A stretch of DNA of 40,435 nucleotides, taken from contig PBLA01000025.1 of assembly GCA_002722245.1 (NCBI GenBank), forward strand, positions 1 through 40,435. The letters are read 5' to 3'. Source of the DNA: Flavobacteriales bacterium (lineage in GTDB: Bacteria > Bacteroidota > Bacteroidia > Flavobacteriales_C > GCA-002722245). The notes beneath the pieces are model-generated. The model saw only the letters and a list, made by a program, of their open reading frames with translations. It did no database searches and was not told the origin of the DNA. Position numbers and translations under genes: made by a program. This document shows, piece after piece, positions 26,237-37,200 of this stretch (positions within the stretch are counted from its first letter, which is position 1; the number at the start of each line of letters is the position of its first letter).

Positions 26237-26716
26237 ATGGAACTCGGGATAAAATTAGATGTTATCGACCTTAAAATATTGAGTATTCTTCAGGAAAAAG
26301 GGCGTATTACAAATCTTCAACTTTCTCAAGATATTGGTCTATCTCCAGCCCCAACGTTAGAGCGCGTAAAAAAACTTGAATCATCTGGAATTATTGAAGG
26401 GTATTACGCTCAAGTTAATGAAACCTTATTAGGAATGGGAATAAAAGCGTTTATCTCAATATCGCTAGAAAGACAAAAGGTAGACTCCATTGTAACTTTT
26501 AAACAAAAAATTCAGGCCATTCCCGAAATTCTTGAATGTTACCAAATAACTGGAAATGCAGATTACTTTTTAAAAGTTATCGTAAAAGACATTCCATCTT
26601 TCGAAAAATTAATTTCAAATAAACTTAGTCAAATTGAGGAAATTGGTCAGATGCAAACGATGATGATTTTATCTAAGGTGAAAGATGCTAAAGTTATTCC
26701 AATTGACATTGAATAA
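26237..26716 (+). CDS. Lrp/AsnC-family transcription regulator
   Basis: A 159-residue regulator with an N-terminal winged HTH (KLDVIDLKILSILQEKGRITNLQL, then DIGLSPAPTLERVKKLESSGIIEGY) and a C-terminal ligand-sensing RAM domain (ILECYQITGNADYFLKVIVKDI). Members bind amino acids or similar effectors and form dimers to octamers. I prefer the ATG at 26237 over the ORF beginning at 26210, because MELGIKLDVIDLKIL aligns with the usual family start and the extra nine residues do not. It stands alone between gyrB and the convergent thioesterase gene. The effector is unknown. Confidence 0.9.
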   Translation: MELGIKLDVIDLKILSILQEKGRITNLQLSQDIGLSPAPTLERVKKLESSGIIEGYYAQVNETLLGMGIKAFISISLERQKVDSIVTFKQKIQAIPEILECYQITGNADYFLKVIVKDIPSFEKLISNKLSQIEEIGQMQTMMILSKVKDAKVIPIDIE

Positions 26717-26813
26717 TCTAGCTTTTTAAAAAGTACTACACCATTTTTAGCTTTCAAGTGAATTTATAATATATGCAGTCTAATAGCAACTAAAACTATT
26801 GGATCGCTTCATA

Positions 26814-27203
26814 TTAATCTAATACTGGAATTGGCTTCATATGATCATCCACACAAACTAAGGTAAACATTGCATCAATAGCCTCTTTCCTACTTTCTGA
26901 GTACATTTCTTCCACATATACCTTAATTGATACTTTTAAAGACGTTTCTCCAATTTCCGCAACTTCTCCGGTTACCTCAATAATAGTATCCGCAGGAAGA
27001 GGATTGTTATAATTTACCGTGGAGCCCACTGTTATAAATCCTTTGCGCACAAATCGGGTGGCGGTTAAAAAAGCAATATCATCCATTAACTCCATGGCTT
27101 TACCACCGTGCATTGTATTGTGATGATTGGTTAATTCAGGAAAAACAGCTTTAAACAGATTTGTTTTTGAATTTTTTATCCTTTGTTTAATGTCTGGTGT
27201 CAT
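26814..27203 (-). CDS. Acyl-CoA thioesterase, hotdog fold
   Basis: Hydrolyses acyl-CoA to free acid and CoA; similar to the YciA/BFIT-type hotdog family. The conserved block TMHGGKAMELMDDIAFLTA carries the usual G-x-M/E-D region, followed by FITVGSTVNYNNPLPADT and FTLVCVDDHMKPIPV. I chose the ATG at 27201-27203 (129 residues). A TTG at 27237-27239, overlapping the ilvA stop, would add twelve residues and is possible as a coupled start. Last gene of the greA-HIT-ilvA unit. Confidence 0.88.
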   Translation of the reverse strand: MTPDIKQRIKNSKTNLFKAVFPELTNHHNTMHGGKAMELMDDIAFLTATRFVRKGFITVGSTVNYNNPLPADTIIEVTGEVAEIGETSLKVSIKVYVEEMYSESRKEAIDAMFTLVCVDDHMKPIPVLD

Positions 27204-27235
27204 TCCACACAATTTATCGCTATTCAATTCAAAAA

Positions 27236-28480
27236 TCAAATAAAGTATTGAAATAAATCGGGATCTTGATTAATCACTGTATAGTTAATGCCATATTGCT
27301 CCATACGTTTAATCAATCCATCATAGTCGTTTGGATCAGATAATTCTACTCCAATTAAAGCAGGCCCTGCTTCTCGTGCATTTTTTTTCACATATTCGAA
27401 TCTAGAAATGTCGTCTTTCGGACCAAGAACCTCGTTTACAAACTCTTTTAATGCTCCTGGACGCTGAGGAAAGCGAACAATAAAAAAGTGTTTTAACCCT
27501 TCGTAAATTAAGGATCTCTCCTTAATTTCTTGCATTCTTCCTATATCATTGTTACTCCCGCTAACTAAACAGACCACTTTTTTTCCTTTGATTTCATCTT
27601 TCATGAAATCAAGCGCAGCAATAGCTAAGGAACCAGCGGGCTCAACAACAATTGCTTCTTCATTATATAATTGAAGAATTGTAGAACACACCTTTCCCTC
27701 AGGAACCAATACAACATCATCTATAATTTTCTTTATGACTTCAAATGTTTTAAAGCCAATTCTCTGAACAGCTGCTCCATCTACAAACTTATCGATTGAC
27801 GGTAATTCTATAGGTAAACCAGCCTTTAAAGCTTCCTTTAAAGATGGGGCGCCAGAAGGCTCTATACCAATTAATTTTGTTGCTGGACGCTGTTGTTTTA
27901 TATAAGATCCTGTCCCGCTTGCTATTCCGCCACCTCCAACAGGTAATAATAAATAATCTAACTCAGGTAAATCTTCAAGAATCTCGAGACCAACTGTCCC
28001 TTGACCCTCCATAACTCTTGGATCATCAAATGGATGAACAAAGGTTAATCCCCCTTCTTCACAAGCCTTCATTGAACTTTTAAAGCTATCATCAAATGTA
28101 TCACCTGTAAGAATAACTTCAATATTGTCTTTACCAAAAAACTTTACCTTATCCACCTTCTGTTTTGGTGTCGTAGAAGGCATGAACACCTTACCTTGAA
28201 TACCTAACAAATTGCATGAATAAGCAAAACCCTGAGCATGATTCCCAGCACTTGCGCAGATTACTCCTTTGGACAATACTTTAGCGGGCAATGATTTTAT
28301 TTTATTATACGCCCCACGAATCTTGTAAGACCTTACAGGCTGAAGGTCTTCTCTTTTTAAATAAACCTCACAATCATACTTCTCACTTAAAGCCAAATTC
28401 TTTTGAAGTGGAGTTCGCTCTGCAACACCTTTAAGATTTTTAGCGGCAGTTTTAATTTTTTCAATTGATACTTCTCCCAA
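27236..28480 (-). CDS. ilvA: Threonine dehydratase (biosynthetic)
   Basis: Converts L-threonine to 2-oxobutanoate and ammonia, the first step to isoleucine. It is a PLP enzyme of 414 residues, the short IlvA form with one ACT-like regulatory domain (about 330-414). The PLP lysine is in RSYKIRGAYNKI (near 52), with SAGNHAQGFAYS binding substrate and the phosphate loop PVGGGGIASG. The start is TTG at 28478-28480; no ATG is available in frame before the conserved LKGVAERTPL. Ten bases separate it from the HIT gene upstream, and its stop overlaps a possible start of the thioesterase gene. Confidence 0.95.
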   Translation of the reverse strand: MGEVSIEKIKTAAKNLKGVAERTPLQKNLALSEKYDCEVYLKREDLQPVRSYKIRGAYNKIKSLPAKVLSKGVICASAGNHAQGFAYSCNLLGIQGKVFMPSTTPKQKVDKVKFFGKDNIEVILTGDTFDDSFKSSMKACEEGGLTFVHPFDDPRVMEGQGTVGLEILEDLPELDYLLLPVGGGGIASGTGSYIKQQRPATKLIGIEPSGAPSLKEALKAGLPIELPSIDKFVDGAAVQRIGFKTFEVIKKIIDDVVLVPEGKVCSTILQLYNEEAIVVEPAGSLAIAALDFMKDEIKGKKVVCLVSGSNNDIGRMQEIKERSLIYEGLKHFFIVRFPQRPGALKEFVNEVLGPKDDISRFEYVKKNAREAGPALIGVELSDPNDYDGLIKRMEQYGINYTVINQDPDLFQYFI

Positions 28481-28490
28481 AACGTGAATT

Positions 28491-28883
28491 TTATAAATTG
28501 CTTGAAATTTCTTTTGCTAAAGCTTGAAATTCTTCGGTGTTTAAATGGATTCTTTTTTTCGTAAAATCTAAATCCGAAATGGTATTTATCGGAACTAAAT
28601 GCACATGAGCATGAGGGACTTCAAGACCAATAACCGACACACCAATTCGTTCACAAGGGATTGTTTTTTTTATGGCTTGAGCAACTTTTTTTGCTAACTC
28701 ATTAACCTTTTGAAAAAGAGTATCATCAAGATCAAAATAAAAATCCACCTCTTTTTTAGGAATAACAAGAGTATGTCCCTTACTCAAAGGCTGAACATCC
28801 AAAAAAGCCAAACATTCCTCTGTTTCTGCAATTTTGTAACAAGGTATCTCCCCCTTAACTATTTTAGTAAAGATTGACTCCAT
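28491..28883 (-). CDS. HIT-family nucleotide hydrolase
   Basis: A 130-residue protein of the HIT (Hint/HinT-like) family, which hydrolyses nucleoside phosphoramidates or dinucleotide phosphates. It starts SIFTKIVKGEIPCYKIAE and has the catalytic triad motif HAHVHLVPI near residue 97. Length is typical. Its start codon directly follows the greA stop (zero bases between them), so they are translated from one message. The exact substrate is unknown. Confidence 0.93.
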   Translation of the reverse strand: MESIFTKIVKGEIPCYKIAETEECLAFLDVQPLSKGHTLVIPKKEVDFYFDLDDTLFQKVNELAKKVAQAIKKTIPCERIGVSVIGLEVPHAHVHLVPINTISDLDFTKKRIHLNTEEFQALAKEISSNL

Positions 28884-29357
28884 TTATCTTGAGATGTTTA
28901 CAACCTCTAGTTTTAATAATCCTGCAGGGACTTTAATTTCAGCTATATCGCCTACCGATTTTCCCAAAAGCCCTTTACCTATTGGAGAACTCACCGATAT
29001 TTTCTTTTCTTTTAAATTGGCTTCCTCTTCAGAAACGAGCGTATATTCCATCTCCATTTTATTTGCCAAATTTTTAACTTTAACCTTGGAAAGAATAAGC
29101 GCTTTAGATGTATCAATTTTACTTTCATCAATAACACGTGCATGAGCAACAAGCTCCTCCATCTGCGCTATTTTCATTTCCAAGAGACCTTGAGCTTCTT
29201 TTGCAGCATCATACTCTGCATTCTCGGATAAATCTCCTTTATCTCGGGCATCAGCAATTTGCTGAGAAACGCTTGGTCTTTCCACTTTTTTTAAGTGATC
29301 TAGTTCGGCTTTAAGTTTATCTAAGCCTTCTTGTGTAAAATAATTTGTCTCCGCCAT
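28884..29357 (-). CDS. greA: Transcription elongation factor GreA
   Basis: Rescues backtracked RNA polymerase by stimulating transcript cleavage. At 157 residues it has the normal length: an N-terminal coiled coil (about 1-75) with the acidic tip in ARDKGDLSENAEYDAAKEAQ, and a C-terminal FKBP-like domain with SPIGKGLLGKSVGDIAEIKVP. First gene of greA-HIT-ilvA-thioesterase, all tightly spaced on the minus strand. The terminator of the preceding PorV unit lies just upstream. Confidence 0.96.
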   Translation of the reverse strand: MAETNYFTQEGLDKLKAELDHLKKVERPSVSQQIADARDKGDLSENAEYDAAKEAQGLLEMKIAQMEELVAHARVIDESKIDTSKALILSKVKVKNLANKMEMEYTLVSEEEANLKEKKISVSSPIGKGLLGKSVGDIAEIKVPAGLLKLEVVNISR

Positions 29358-29379
29358 AAGTTATTACGCTATCTATAAT

Positions 29380-29412
29380 AAAAGAATCCTGAGGTTACCA
29401 GGATTCTTTTTT
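29380..29412 (-). terminator. Terminator of the TonB/T9SS/PorV operon
   Basis: Arms AAAAGAATCCTG (29380-29391) and CAGGATTCTTTT (29399-29410) with a seven-base loop and T tails in both directions. It lies between the PorV-like stop and the greA start. Confidence 0.85.
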
Positions 29413-29435
29413 ACATTATATTAAAGAATACAAAT

Positions 29436-30458
29436 CTACAAAATTATTCTTGCTCCGAAGGTGTGAATCCCTTCAAAAGGATTGGTATCTCGGTAGGTGT
29501 AATCAAAACCAAAGTATTGTCCTTCTTTTCCGTAAGGCAAATTAAAACTAAAACCTCCTGAAGGTCCCGTTATTGCCGTTTTTCGTGTAGCCATGTCAAA
29601 CACACCTTGCTCGTATATGAATCCTCCACGCAACTGAAGATAACGTTTAAATTGGTATTCTATCCCTACCCTGCTTTGATCATTTAAAAACATTCTAGCT
29701 GAGTAGTTAAATCCTGTTTGTAAATGATGATGCTGATTAAAATCAAATCGGTACCCAATTCCTAAATTCATAAGTAAAGGAAGTGTGTACGATGCTGAAG
29801 ACACTTGACCAGTTTGTGTATTTCCATTGGGAAACTGAAGTTGCATTTTTAACCCATTACCATTGTACCGCATATTGGGCCCCACATTTTTTATTGACAC
29901 TCCGAAGCTAATGTTTTCCTTTTTTCCAGATACATATTTTACTCCTGCATCCAAGGCCATTCCAAAAGCACTTACGTTATGAATACCCTCAGAGATCAAT
30001 TTAAGGGTTATTCCTCCGTCAATGTTGTTGGAAAACTTTCTACCATAGGTCAATCCTCCATTCACAAATTGTGGTCGGTAAGTACCTATACCCCCCTCAG
30101 GATTATCCACTGTGGTGATTTCAATATCTCCAAGATTAAAAGACATAACCGATAATCCTATAACTGAACGATCATTAAAACGTTGGGCAACGCCAAACGT
30201 ATTTATAAATATCTCGCTTCCTTGTAACCAGTTCGATCTTGAAAACAGTAGATCTGTTTTTTCAATACCTGCAATACCTGCAGGATTCATATAAACCATT
30301 TCAATCCCTTTACCATATGCTGCATCAGCCCCACCTACTCCTGAGGATTTCCCCCATGGATTAATCAACAATTGCGTAGCACCAGATTGCCCACCACTTT
30401 GACCATAAGTCACCGAAGCAATCAATAAAAAGCCTATTATTTTAAACCACTCATTCAT
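29436..30458 (-). CDS. PorV/PorQ-like outer-membrane barrel protein
   Basis: A 340-residue outer-membrane protein with signal peptide (ending YGQ, near residue 20). It matches the PorV/PorQ family: the early NPWGKSSGVGGADAAYGKGIEMVYMNPAGIAG block, then repeated barrel strands. PorV shuttles T9SS cargo from the translocon to the attachment complex. A single T9SS cargo gene is translationally coupled upstream, so I infer this is a dedicated, paralogous PorV for that cargo, not the core one. Its ATG overlaps the cargo stop as TAATG. It is followed by a clear terminator. Confidence 0.78.
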   Translation of the reverse strand: MNEWFKIIGFLLIASVTYGQSGGQSGATQLLINPWGKSSGVGGADAAYGKGIEMVYMNPAGIAGIEKTDLLFSRSNWLQGSEIFINTFGVAQRFNDRSVIGLSVMSFNLGDIEITTVDNPEGGIGTYRPQFVNGGLTYGRKFSNNIDGGITLKLISEGIHNVSAFGMALDAGVKYVSGKKENISFGVSIKNVGPNMRYNGNGLKMQLQFPNGNTQTGQVSSASYTLPLLMNLGIGYRFDFNQHHHLQTGFNYSARMFLNDQSRVGIEYQFKRYLQLRGGFIYEQGVFDMATRKTAITGPSGGFSFNLPYGKEGQYFGFDYTYRDTNPFEGIHTFGARIIL

Positions 30459-33400
30459 TAAAAACTATCAAGGTCGATTTCTCGCATTACTCCAAACCAT
30501 TTTATAATTTTCTCTCCTATTCCAGGGGCATTTACATGGAAAATATACAAGCCTGAAGCAACAGTAATTCCTTGCTCGTTTTTTAAATCCCATGCTATTG
30601 AAGTTCGATCGTCATTATCTTTTCTAAGAATTTTAACAAGCGTTCCATCTAATGTGTACACTTCCACAGTACACGTTTTAGGTAAATTGGTTATTTTAAT
30701 TTCATTACTTAATTTATTTTGCTCGTACTCACTAAATCCGTAATAAGGATTAGGGACTATGTTTGTTTTATCCAAATTCTCCTTTGCAATTGCTTGACTA
30801 TTGGATATCGCATAAATGTCAGCTGTATTAAATTCATAAACAGGTAATGCTCCTAATGTAGATTTATAAGGCTCATTTACTCGCATTTTAAAGGTTACCT
30901 CTGTCGCTAAAAAAGGGTAAGCATCACTTGTAACTGGATACCCATATACCCATGTGCAATTTTTAAAAATTTGTGTCTCAAAACCAAGCGAGCCCGAATT
31001 GTATTTATTTAAGATTCCTTTCCCTTCATCATATTTTCCTACAGGTGTAGCATTGCGAAAAATATAAACCGTATGCATTCCTCCAAAAATAGGCTGATTC
31101 ATATTATCATAGAGTGTTGAGGTTGGGTTCCAAATCATATCAGCCCCATTATCTCCCTCAAAAAAACTATATTCTCCAAAAGCAATATTAAGTCGTTCCC
31201 CTGTTAAAACATCTATAGCATACCCCGGGAAATACCCCAAACCTTCTTCCAATTCATTCCCGTTCCAATCTTTAGTTACTCCGCGCTTAATGTTTAATTT
31301 ATCATCTCCAAACTGAGAAATTGGATCGTCATCAGCCAATTCAAAAACCGGACAAATTGACCATTTACTTTGGTCAGGAGTAATTACTAGATCCACATTA
31401 TTGAGCTGCTTAATATCATTTTGATTTTGAGGGCCAGAGGGATTAACTGCAGGGCCAAAGTTTTCCCTACTAACATACTTGAAGGGGGCAATCCAACCAT
31501 CAACAACATTTTCAAAATCCCCATCTGTATCCTCTTCAGAAGAGCTCACATAATAATCTTTAAAATCTCCTAAACTATTGGAGGATGTTTGATCTACCCC
31601 AGCCCTGATCCAATTTTGCCAAGATTCACCTTCTTTGTCTTCTACCCCAGTAAGCCACGGTAACGCATCATCCTGATAATGTAAAGAATCACCAATGAAA
31701 CCAAAATTATCTGATCCTGATTCTGAAACGTCGTTAACTTGTTCTATTTCTACTGAAAGTCCCCAGTCAATAATTATTTGTTCATTTTTGATCGAAATAT
31801 TCTGATCTGAATAAACCGTATCCGTATATTCATTTTCATCTTGAGGCATAAAAAGTAATCGCCAATAGGCGTCCGACAAATCTCCTTCTGAGGTAGTATC
31901 CAAAAATTCCAACCTAAAATTACCATTTGGAACTCGCATCGGATCGGTAACTTTAACGCCTACAGGAGCTCCTGATTTACTATAAATAAGCGCTTCACTT
32001 TGATGCGTTGAGGACCCCATAATTTCATCAATTGTCTCCTTTGCTAAATTTACAAATCTACCCCCGTTTCCAGTCCCTGAAATTGTTCTTATTTTCGGAG
32101 AGGAACCATATAAGGCCTGAACATTTGTTCCATTCCCTTCAATGGTTGGATCATGGGGTATCGCTGAATAGTTTTTGATATTTCTCCGTCCTGCTTTGTA
32201 TGGAAATTTTTGTCCCTCCGCATTTACTGAATATTCTAAATAATTATTGTAGGCATAGGCTATAGCCATAAAGTAATATTCTTTTTCATTTACTAGTCTA
32301 TTATCTCCTGAAGCAAAAAGATCACGAGTAACCGAAAAACTATGTTCTATTCCACTATTATTCCCTTCAACCATAATTTGGGGAATATTAAACCCTGCAT
32401 CTTCATCGTAGATATGGTTTACAATTTTATCAACATTATCCTCAAGATCACTTTGCCATACGAGTCGTGCCTTTGAAATATCATCCAATTCAGCACTAGA
32501 CACTGAAGAATTTGCCAGTTGGTAAACTTGATACCCCTGAAATCGATACAATGAATCATAGGATTCACCAAATGGTGCAATAATAGAAGGATCTATTTCT
32601 ATATATTTCTCTCTGTAATTGTTGCTTGATTCTGCATTTGTAATTTGAAAAAGCAACTCATTTTTCATCTCTTGAATGGTGACATCAGGGGCATCAGGAC
32701 CATTTAAAATCTTGAAGTCATTATCAAATAAAGCTTGAGCTAGATCGTCTGCTTTTTTTAGGTTTTGAACCGCCGACCATGGATCACCTCCCTGATCACC
32801 CTGAGCCCAAACTACACCTGAGGTAATGTAATTCACCGCTCCTGGTTCTAATGTGAAAGGGCCAGCAGATTGTAAAAATCGTCGATCATAAGGCGCATTA
32901 TCTGCAGTAATCTCGCTCCATGGTTCAACAACAACACCTCCAGTACCCCAAAATTGATCTTGATCTGAATCGTCTGGAAACATAAAATCGCAAGGCGTTC
33001 CAGTAGTACTGAATCCACTTCCTCCATACCGCATCGGAGCGCCATTTTTCCACTTCCCTCGTGCATAATTATAAAAATCTATAGCCGTTACAGGGTCTCC
33101 TTGATCGCCAAATCCATTGTTATGATACATAAATTTAGACATCGTTATTAATTCTCCTTCTTCATCAAGAATACCATCCCGATCATTATCTATTCCATCC
33201 CCTATATCAGCTCGAGGTCCTTCAAAAAAATCAATCCCTACTGCGGGAGGATTATCCCCATAACCCTCTGAATTTTCATCATATGCATCTCCATTATAAC
33301 AATAGCCCAAACCACGTTCTACATCGCAACCAACATAATCATCAAATGCATACCCCAAATCTGTATCTGCCCATATTCCCATATAACAATCTTCAATGGT

Positions 33401-34222
33401 GAATGTTGATCGGTTTATAATTTTGTAATTGTAAAAGGTCATATTGTTAATCGCATCATTGGTGGCAAAACCAAACGCTTGCGCATGAATTTCTAAACCA
33501 ATTGAATTTCCCCCCGAGGCGGTATGCACGTTTCCAACATCATTGAACACCCACCATATGTTCTGATCACCTTGAAGTTTTCCGTTTGCATAACGATCAT
33601 TATCCTGACCGAGGTCAAAAGCAGGATAATCACCCTGAAGCGGATTATACGTTCCATTCGAATCAGCGTCAAAAAATGGCGCTAAGTAGTAATCATGACC
33701 ATCTCCAATTGATCCATGCGCTGGATAGGTCAACATACTACTCGGTACAGGCGGATTTTCTCCAGCTTTAAAAGCCGATATATAATCCTCTACTTCTTTT
33801 CGACTTATTTTAAAATGCTTATCATATTCCTCACATACGTCTACCGTTGTTGAAGTGGTGTTTTTGTTAATTGGTCCTGGCCAAAAATCTGTACCTCCAT
33901 CTCGATGCGTAAGTGCTGCAATTTTTAAGTTCCCTGTTTCATCTTTTCCTCCTATCATTATTGATCCCGCAAAAACAGAGTGTTTTCCACTTCCTTTAGG
34001 GATTTCATACTTTGCATTATCAAGATCCCACCACATATCACCACCATTCAAAATTGTTGTTCGCACGTTATTAATATCAAGATCAATTCTTGATGTTGGC
34101 GCAGTACACTCAGCTGCTCGGAACTGAAGAGCAGGCACCTCTTTCGACTTTGCTTTTTTTGTGTATTCTGCTCGTACAGAAAACGCTAGTATGAGGAATA
34201 ATATCGTAAGTATTCTATTCAT
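30458..34222 (-). CDS. Large T9SS-secreted protein of a TonB/PorV cassette
   Basis: A 1254-residue exported protein (signal peptide about 1-18). I do not recognise a catalytic domain. Visible features: a conserved-looking N-terminal region (MWWDLDNAKYEIPKGSG, FWPGPINKN), several acidic loops that look calcium-binding (FFDADSNGTYNPLQGDYP and DGIDNDRDGILDEEGE), and a C-terminal domain starting IVPNPYYGFSEYEQN (about 1150) with VASGLYIFHV near the end, a T9SS sorting-like module. Start overlaps the TonB receptor stop (TAATG), and its stop overlaps the PorV-like start the same way. The receptor, cargo and PorV are probably one machine. Function unknown. Confidence 0.75.
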   Translation of the reverse strand: MNRILTILFLILAFSVRAEYTKKAKSKEVPALQFRAAECTAPTSRIDLDINNVRTTILNGGDMWWDLDNAKYEIPKGSGKHSVFAGSIMIGGKDETGNLKIAALTHRDGGTDFWPGPINKNTTSTTVDVCEEYDKHFKISRKEVEDYISAFKAGENPPVPSSMLTYPAHGSIGDGHDYYLAPFFDADSNGTYNPLQGDYPAFDLGQDNDRYANGKLQGDQNIWWVFNDVGNVHTASGGNSIGLEIHAQAFGFATNDAINNMTFYNYKIINRSTFTIEDCYMGIWADTDLGYAFDDYVGCDVERGLGYCYNGDAYDENSEGYGDNPPAVGIDFFEGPRADIGDGIDNDRDGILDEEGELITMSKFMYHNNGFGDQGDPVTAIDFYNYARGKWKNGAPMRYGGSGFSTTGTPCDFMFPDDSDQDQFWGTGGVVVEPWSEITADNAPYDRRFLQSAGPFTLEPGAVNYITSGVVWAQGDQGGDPWSAVQNLKKADDLAQALFDNDFKILNGPDAPDVTIQEMKNELLFQITNAESSNNYREKYIEIDPSIIAPFGESYDSLYRFQGYQVYQLANSSVSSAELDDISKARLVWQSDLEDNVDKIVNHIYDEDAGFNIPQIMVEGNNSGIEHSFSVTRDLFASGDNRLVNEKEYYFMAIAYAYNNYLEYSVNAEGQKFPYKAGRRNIKNYSAIPHDPTIEGNGTNVQALYGSSPKIRTISGTGNGGRFVNLAKETIDEIMGSSTHQSEALIYSKSGAPVGVKVTDPMRVPNGNFRLEFLDTTSEGDLSDAYWRLLFMPQDENEYTDTVYSDQNISIKNEQIIIDWGLSVEIEQVNDVSESGSDNFGFIGDSLHYQDDALPWLTGVEDKEGESWQNWIRAGVDQTSSNSLGDFKDYYVSSSEEDTDGDFENVVDGWIAPFKYVSRENFGPAVNPSGPQNQNDIKQLNNVDLVITPDQSKWSICPVFELADDDPISQFGDDKLNIKRGVTKDWNGNELEEGLGYFPGYAIDVLTGERLNIAFGEYSFFEGDNGADMIWNPTSTLYDNMNQPIFGGMHTVYIFRNATPVGKYDEGKGILNKYNSGSLGFETQIFKNCTWVYGYPVTSDAYPFLATEVTFKMRVNEPYKSTLGALPVYEFNTADIYAISNSQAIAKENLDKTNIVPNPYYGFSEYEQNKLSNEIKITNLPKTCTVEVYTLDGTLVKILRKDNDDRTSIAWDLKNEQGITVASGLYIFHVNAPGIGEKIIKWFGVMREIDLDSF

Positions 34223-37200
34223 TAAAAAGTCATTACAAATCCAATCCTAATTTGCCTTGGTAAGGCATAATTTTCTGGATTAGCAATTTTCAAACTATAT
34301 AAATCTGTATACGATTCGTAATTTAACTGCGACTCTATTTGAGGTTGTGAGGTTGCAGCATCCAGATAGCCATCGTCCTCTGCATTTCCAGTCGCACTAT
34401 ATACTACTACAATATTTTTGGTATTGAACAAATTTTTCACAAGACAATAGAGCTCTGTTTTAAATTTATATGTCGCCTCTTTTTTTATCCCGAACACAAA
34501 TTTTTTAGTTAATCGAATATCCGATGTATAAATCCATGGTAACCTATTTCCATTAATAAGACCATCTAAAGCTCTCCGCTCTCTTCCGGTAATATTACCT
34601 TCCGGAGTGAAATTTGACTGTCCGGTGTATGGCCTTCCAGAACTTATTTTTGAAACAATATTGGCCGAAACACCACCTAAAATACTTCGACCTCTACCAT
34701 TCCAATTTGGACCAATATACTTTTTACCCGGTTTAAAACCATAATTAAAAATTGCCTTTATCGTGTGTCTTTGATCAAAAGCCATTGGTAACATTACCTT
34801 TAAATCTGGCTGGCCTTGAGAAACTAAAGATTGACTAGAGATTGGTGATGAGCCTGTTCCATCTGCAAATTGAAGTGTATATCCCGCACTCAAAGAGACA
34901 TTTGATGAAATTGGTCTCAAATCATACTTTAATGAAACTCCCTTCACTAGCGCCTTATCACTATTCCCATATGTAATATAATTCACCGGATAAGCATAAT
35001 TAATCCCTGTTAATTGAATTAAATCAATCATTTCTCGATAATATGCTGAAACTGTTAATGCACTTTTCGTATTTAGAGCCTGCTGGTAACCCACTTCATA
35101 ATCAATTGTCTTTTGAGGCTTTAAATTGGAATTTCTAATAAAGGCACCCACGTTGTTTTCCATAAACAAATAATCCATCGGGACAAAAGCAATTTGACCT
35201 TCGGCGGGTCTCTGGGTCAAAACATCATAATGTGCATAAAACGATGAAGATTCGGATAAATTAAAGGTAAAAGATATTCTTGGCATGAATGAATACTGCA
35301 CTTCATAATCCTTAAATGAAGAGGATGGATCATATCCTGCATCTCCAATTTTTGTAGTATTCTTAATATAAGGTGTTACTTCCCCCGAACTTGAAGCCTC
35401 TGCAATAATTGACGGATCTGCAATTTCTTCCCCTTGAGCATCAAACCATGTGCTGTTTAATCGATATCCAACAATCGATGGATTCTCACTCTCTAACGAA
35501 TTTACATAAACAACAGCATCATTATCAATACTACTAGGCACATGATATGCTCCTGATAAGTCTTTAACCCTGTATGAATCATAAAGGCAGTAAGGATCGG
35601 ATAACACAGGCTGGTTAGCATCATAGCGATCTACTCTCAATCCAATATTAAAAACTATATCATCAAATTGATATTTATCTTGTATATACCCCGATGCATA
35701 AATAGGTTTAAATGGGCTGACTTTTCTTGTATACGATCCGCCCTCATTTTTATCCTGGAAGAATCCATTTAAATTTGCATCATTAATTGGATTTCCTAAT
35801 TGATCATAACCCACCATATATAAGATACCATTTCCCTCCTGTAATAATTCATCAGCAGAAAACATATCAAGAGAGTACGATTCCGGCAAGTAGAAGTCCG
35901 AATCAAAATAATCGCTATACTCAATTCCATACTTATCCCTAACGTTTTCAAAAAATCCTTTTCCTTCACCAGCTGTATAAAGGAAATTATAATTCACCGT
36001 ATCTGTAAATACACCATTACTCATTGTCAATTCAGGATTATCAAGATCTAACTCCGTATTATTTGCATTCGCTAACTGCCGCATCCTTGTCCATAAATTG
36101 ATTGGATTTAAACCATAAACTCGCCCGATTCTTTCTTCATACTCAAATCCAAAGGTTAAATTATGCTGCTTAAATAATTTTGCGTTAAAACTACCTAATA
36201 TCCTTTTTTGAACTCGGCTTTCCTTTGCGTAGCTATTGTATTGTCTACCTGTATTAAACCATAAATCATACACATGATCAGGACGATCCCCATTCAACAA
36301 AGCTCCTCCGTTTGAGGCCTGTATATTGTCCTCATAATTCCCCTCAATTAACCCGTCATAAAGCGAGTAATATTGAGCCGCATAATTTGCTCCATTTTCA
36401 TTTGAACCACCTCCTAAAAATTCATACAACACATCCTTTTCCCCTTGGAAATAATAAGCATCTCCGTTTTCACCATCAACTTGATATTCATACAATGATT
36501 CTCTGTGTGTTTTAAAACGACCCACATGCCCGTATTTAAACACATCATGCTTGTGACTATCGTCCCATACTGTTTCCCTGTAATTAGAATAATCTACTTG
36601 AATTTGGTAAAAGGCATCACTAATCCACTTGATTGAATCAACATTTATTTTTTGTTTCCATCTAAAAAAAGCATTTAAATTGTCCGCTGTTACCTCTGGA
36701 TTATTGACTGAATTAAACAAGGAATAATCATAAATATATTGATGTCTTTTTGTATGTCTATAATTACTTCCTAACGTTACTGTGCTGGTTTTAGAAAGCA
36801 TAAAATCAATCTTTCCCGATAAACTAAGCTCAGTGAAACCAACATTTTGATTCGCTCGTTGATACATTAAATCTTCGCTGGTGACAAATTCGGAATTACG
36901 ATAGGTACCCAACCCTGAGGCTCCAGTTCTCAATGGATTTTGCTCTAAATCACTCAACACATCATCTTTTAATCTCCAAACTCCTAAAGCTGATGGCCTT
37001 GGATCTTTAATATTCTTATAAACGCCCGTAAGAAGATAACCAATAGGTGGCTTTTTCAAAACGGTCCCATTGGAATCTTTTTTTGATTTCATAAGAGATC
37101 CCGAGTAGCTTGCGGTTAAAAGATTATAATCAAATCCGTCTATACCTTTTGATGTCACCCCTTCAATTGCACCATATGGTTTGGCTGTTGCTCCCTTTGT

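Noticed and set aside
29424-29438. TAGATTTG as a greA promoter
   Set aside because: It has a -7 match, but no TTG at the right distance, and the transcript would run at once into the terminator at 29380-29412.
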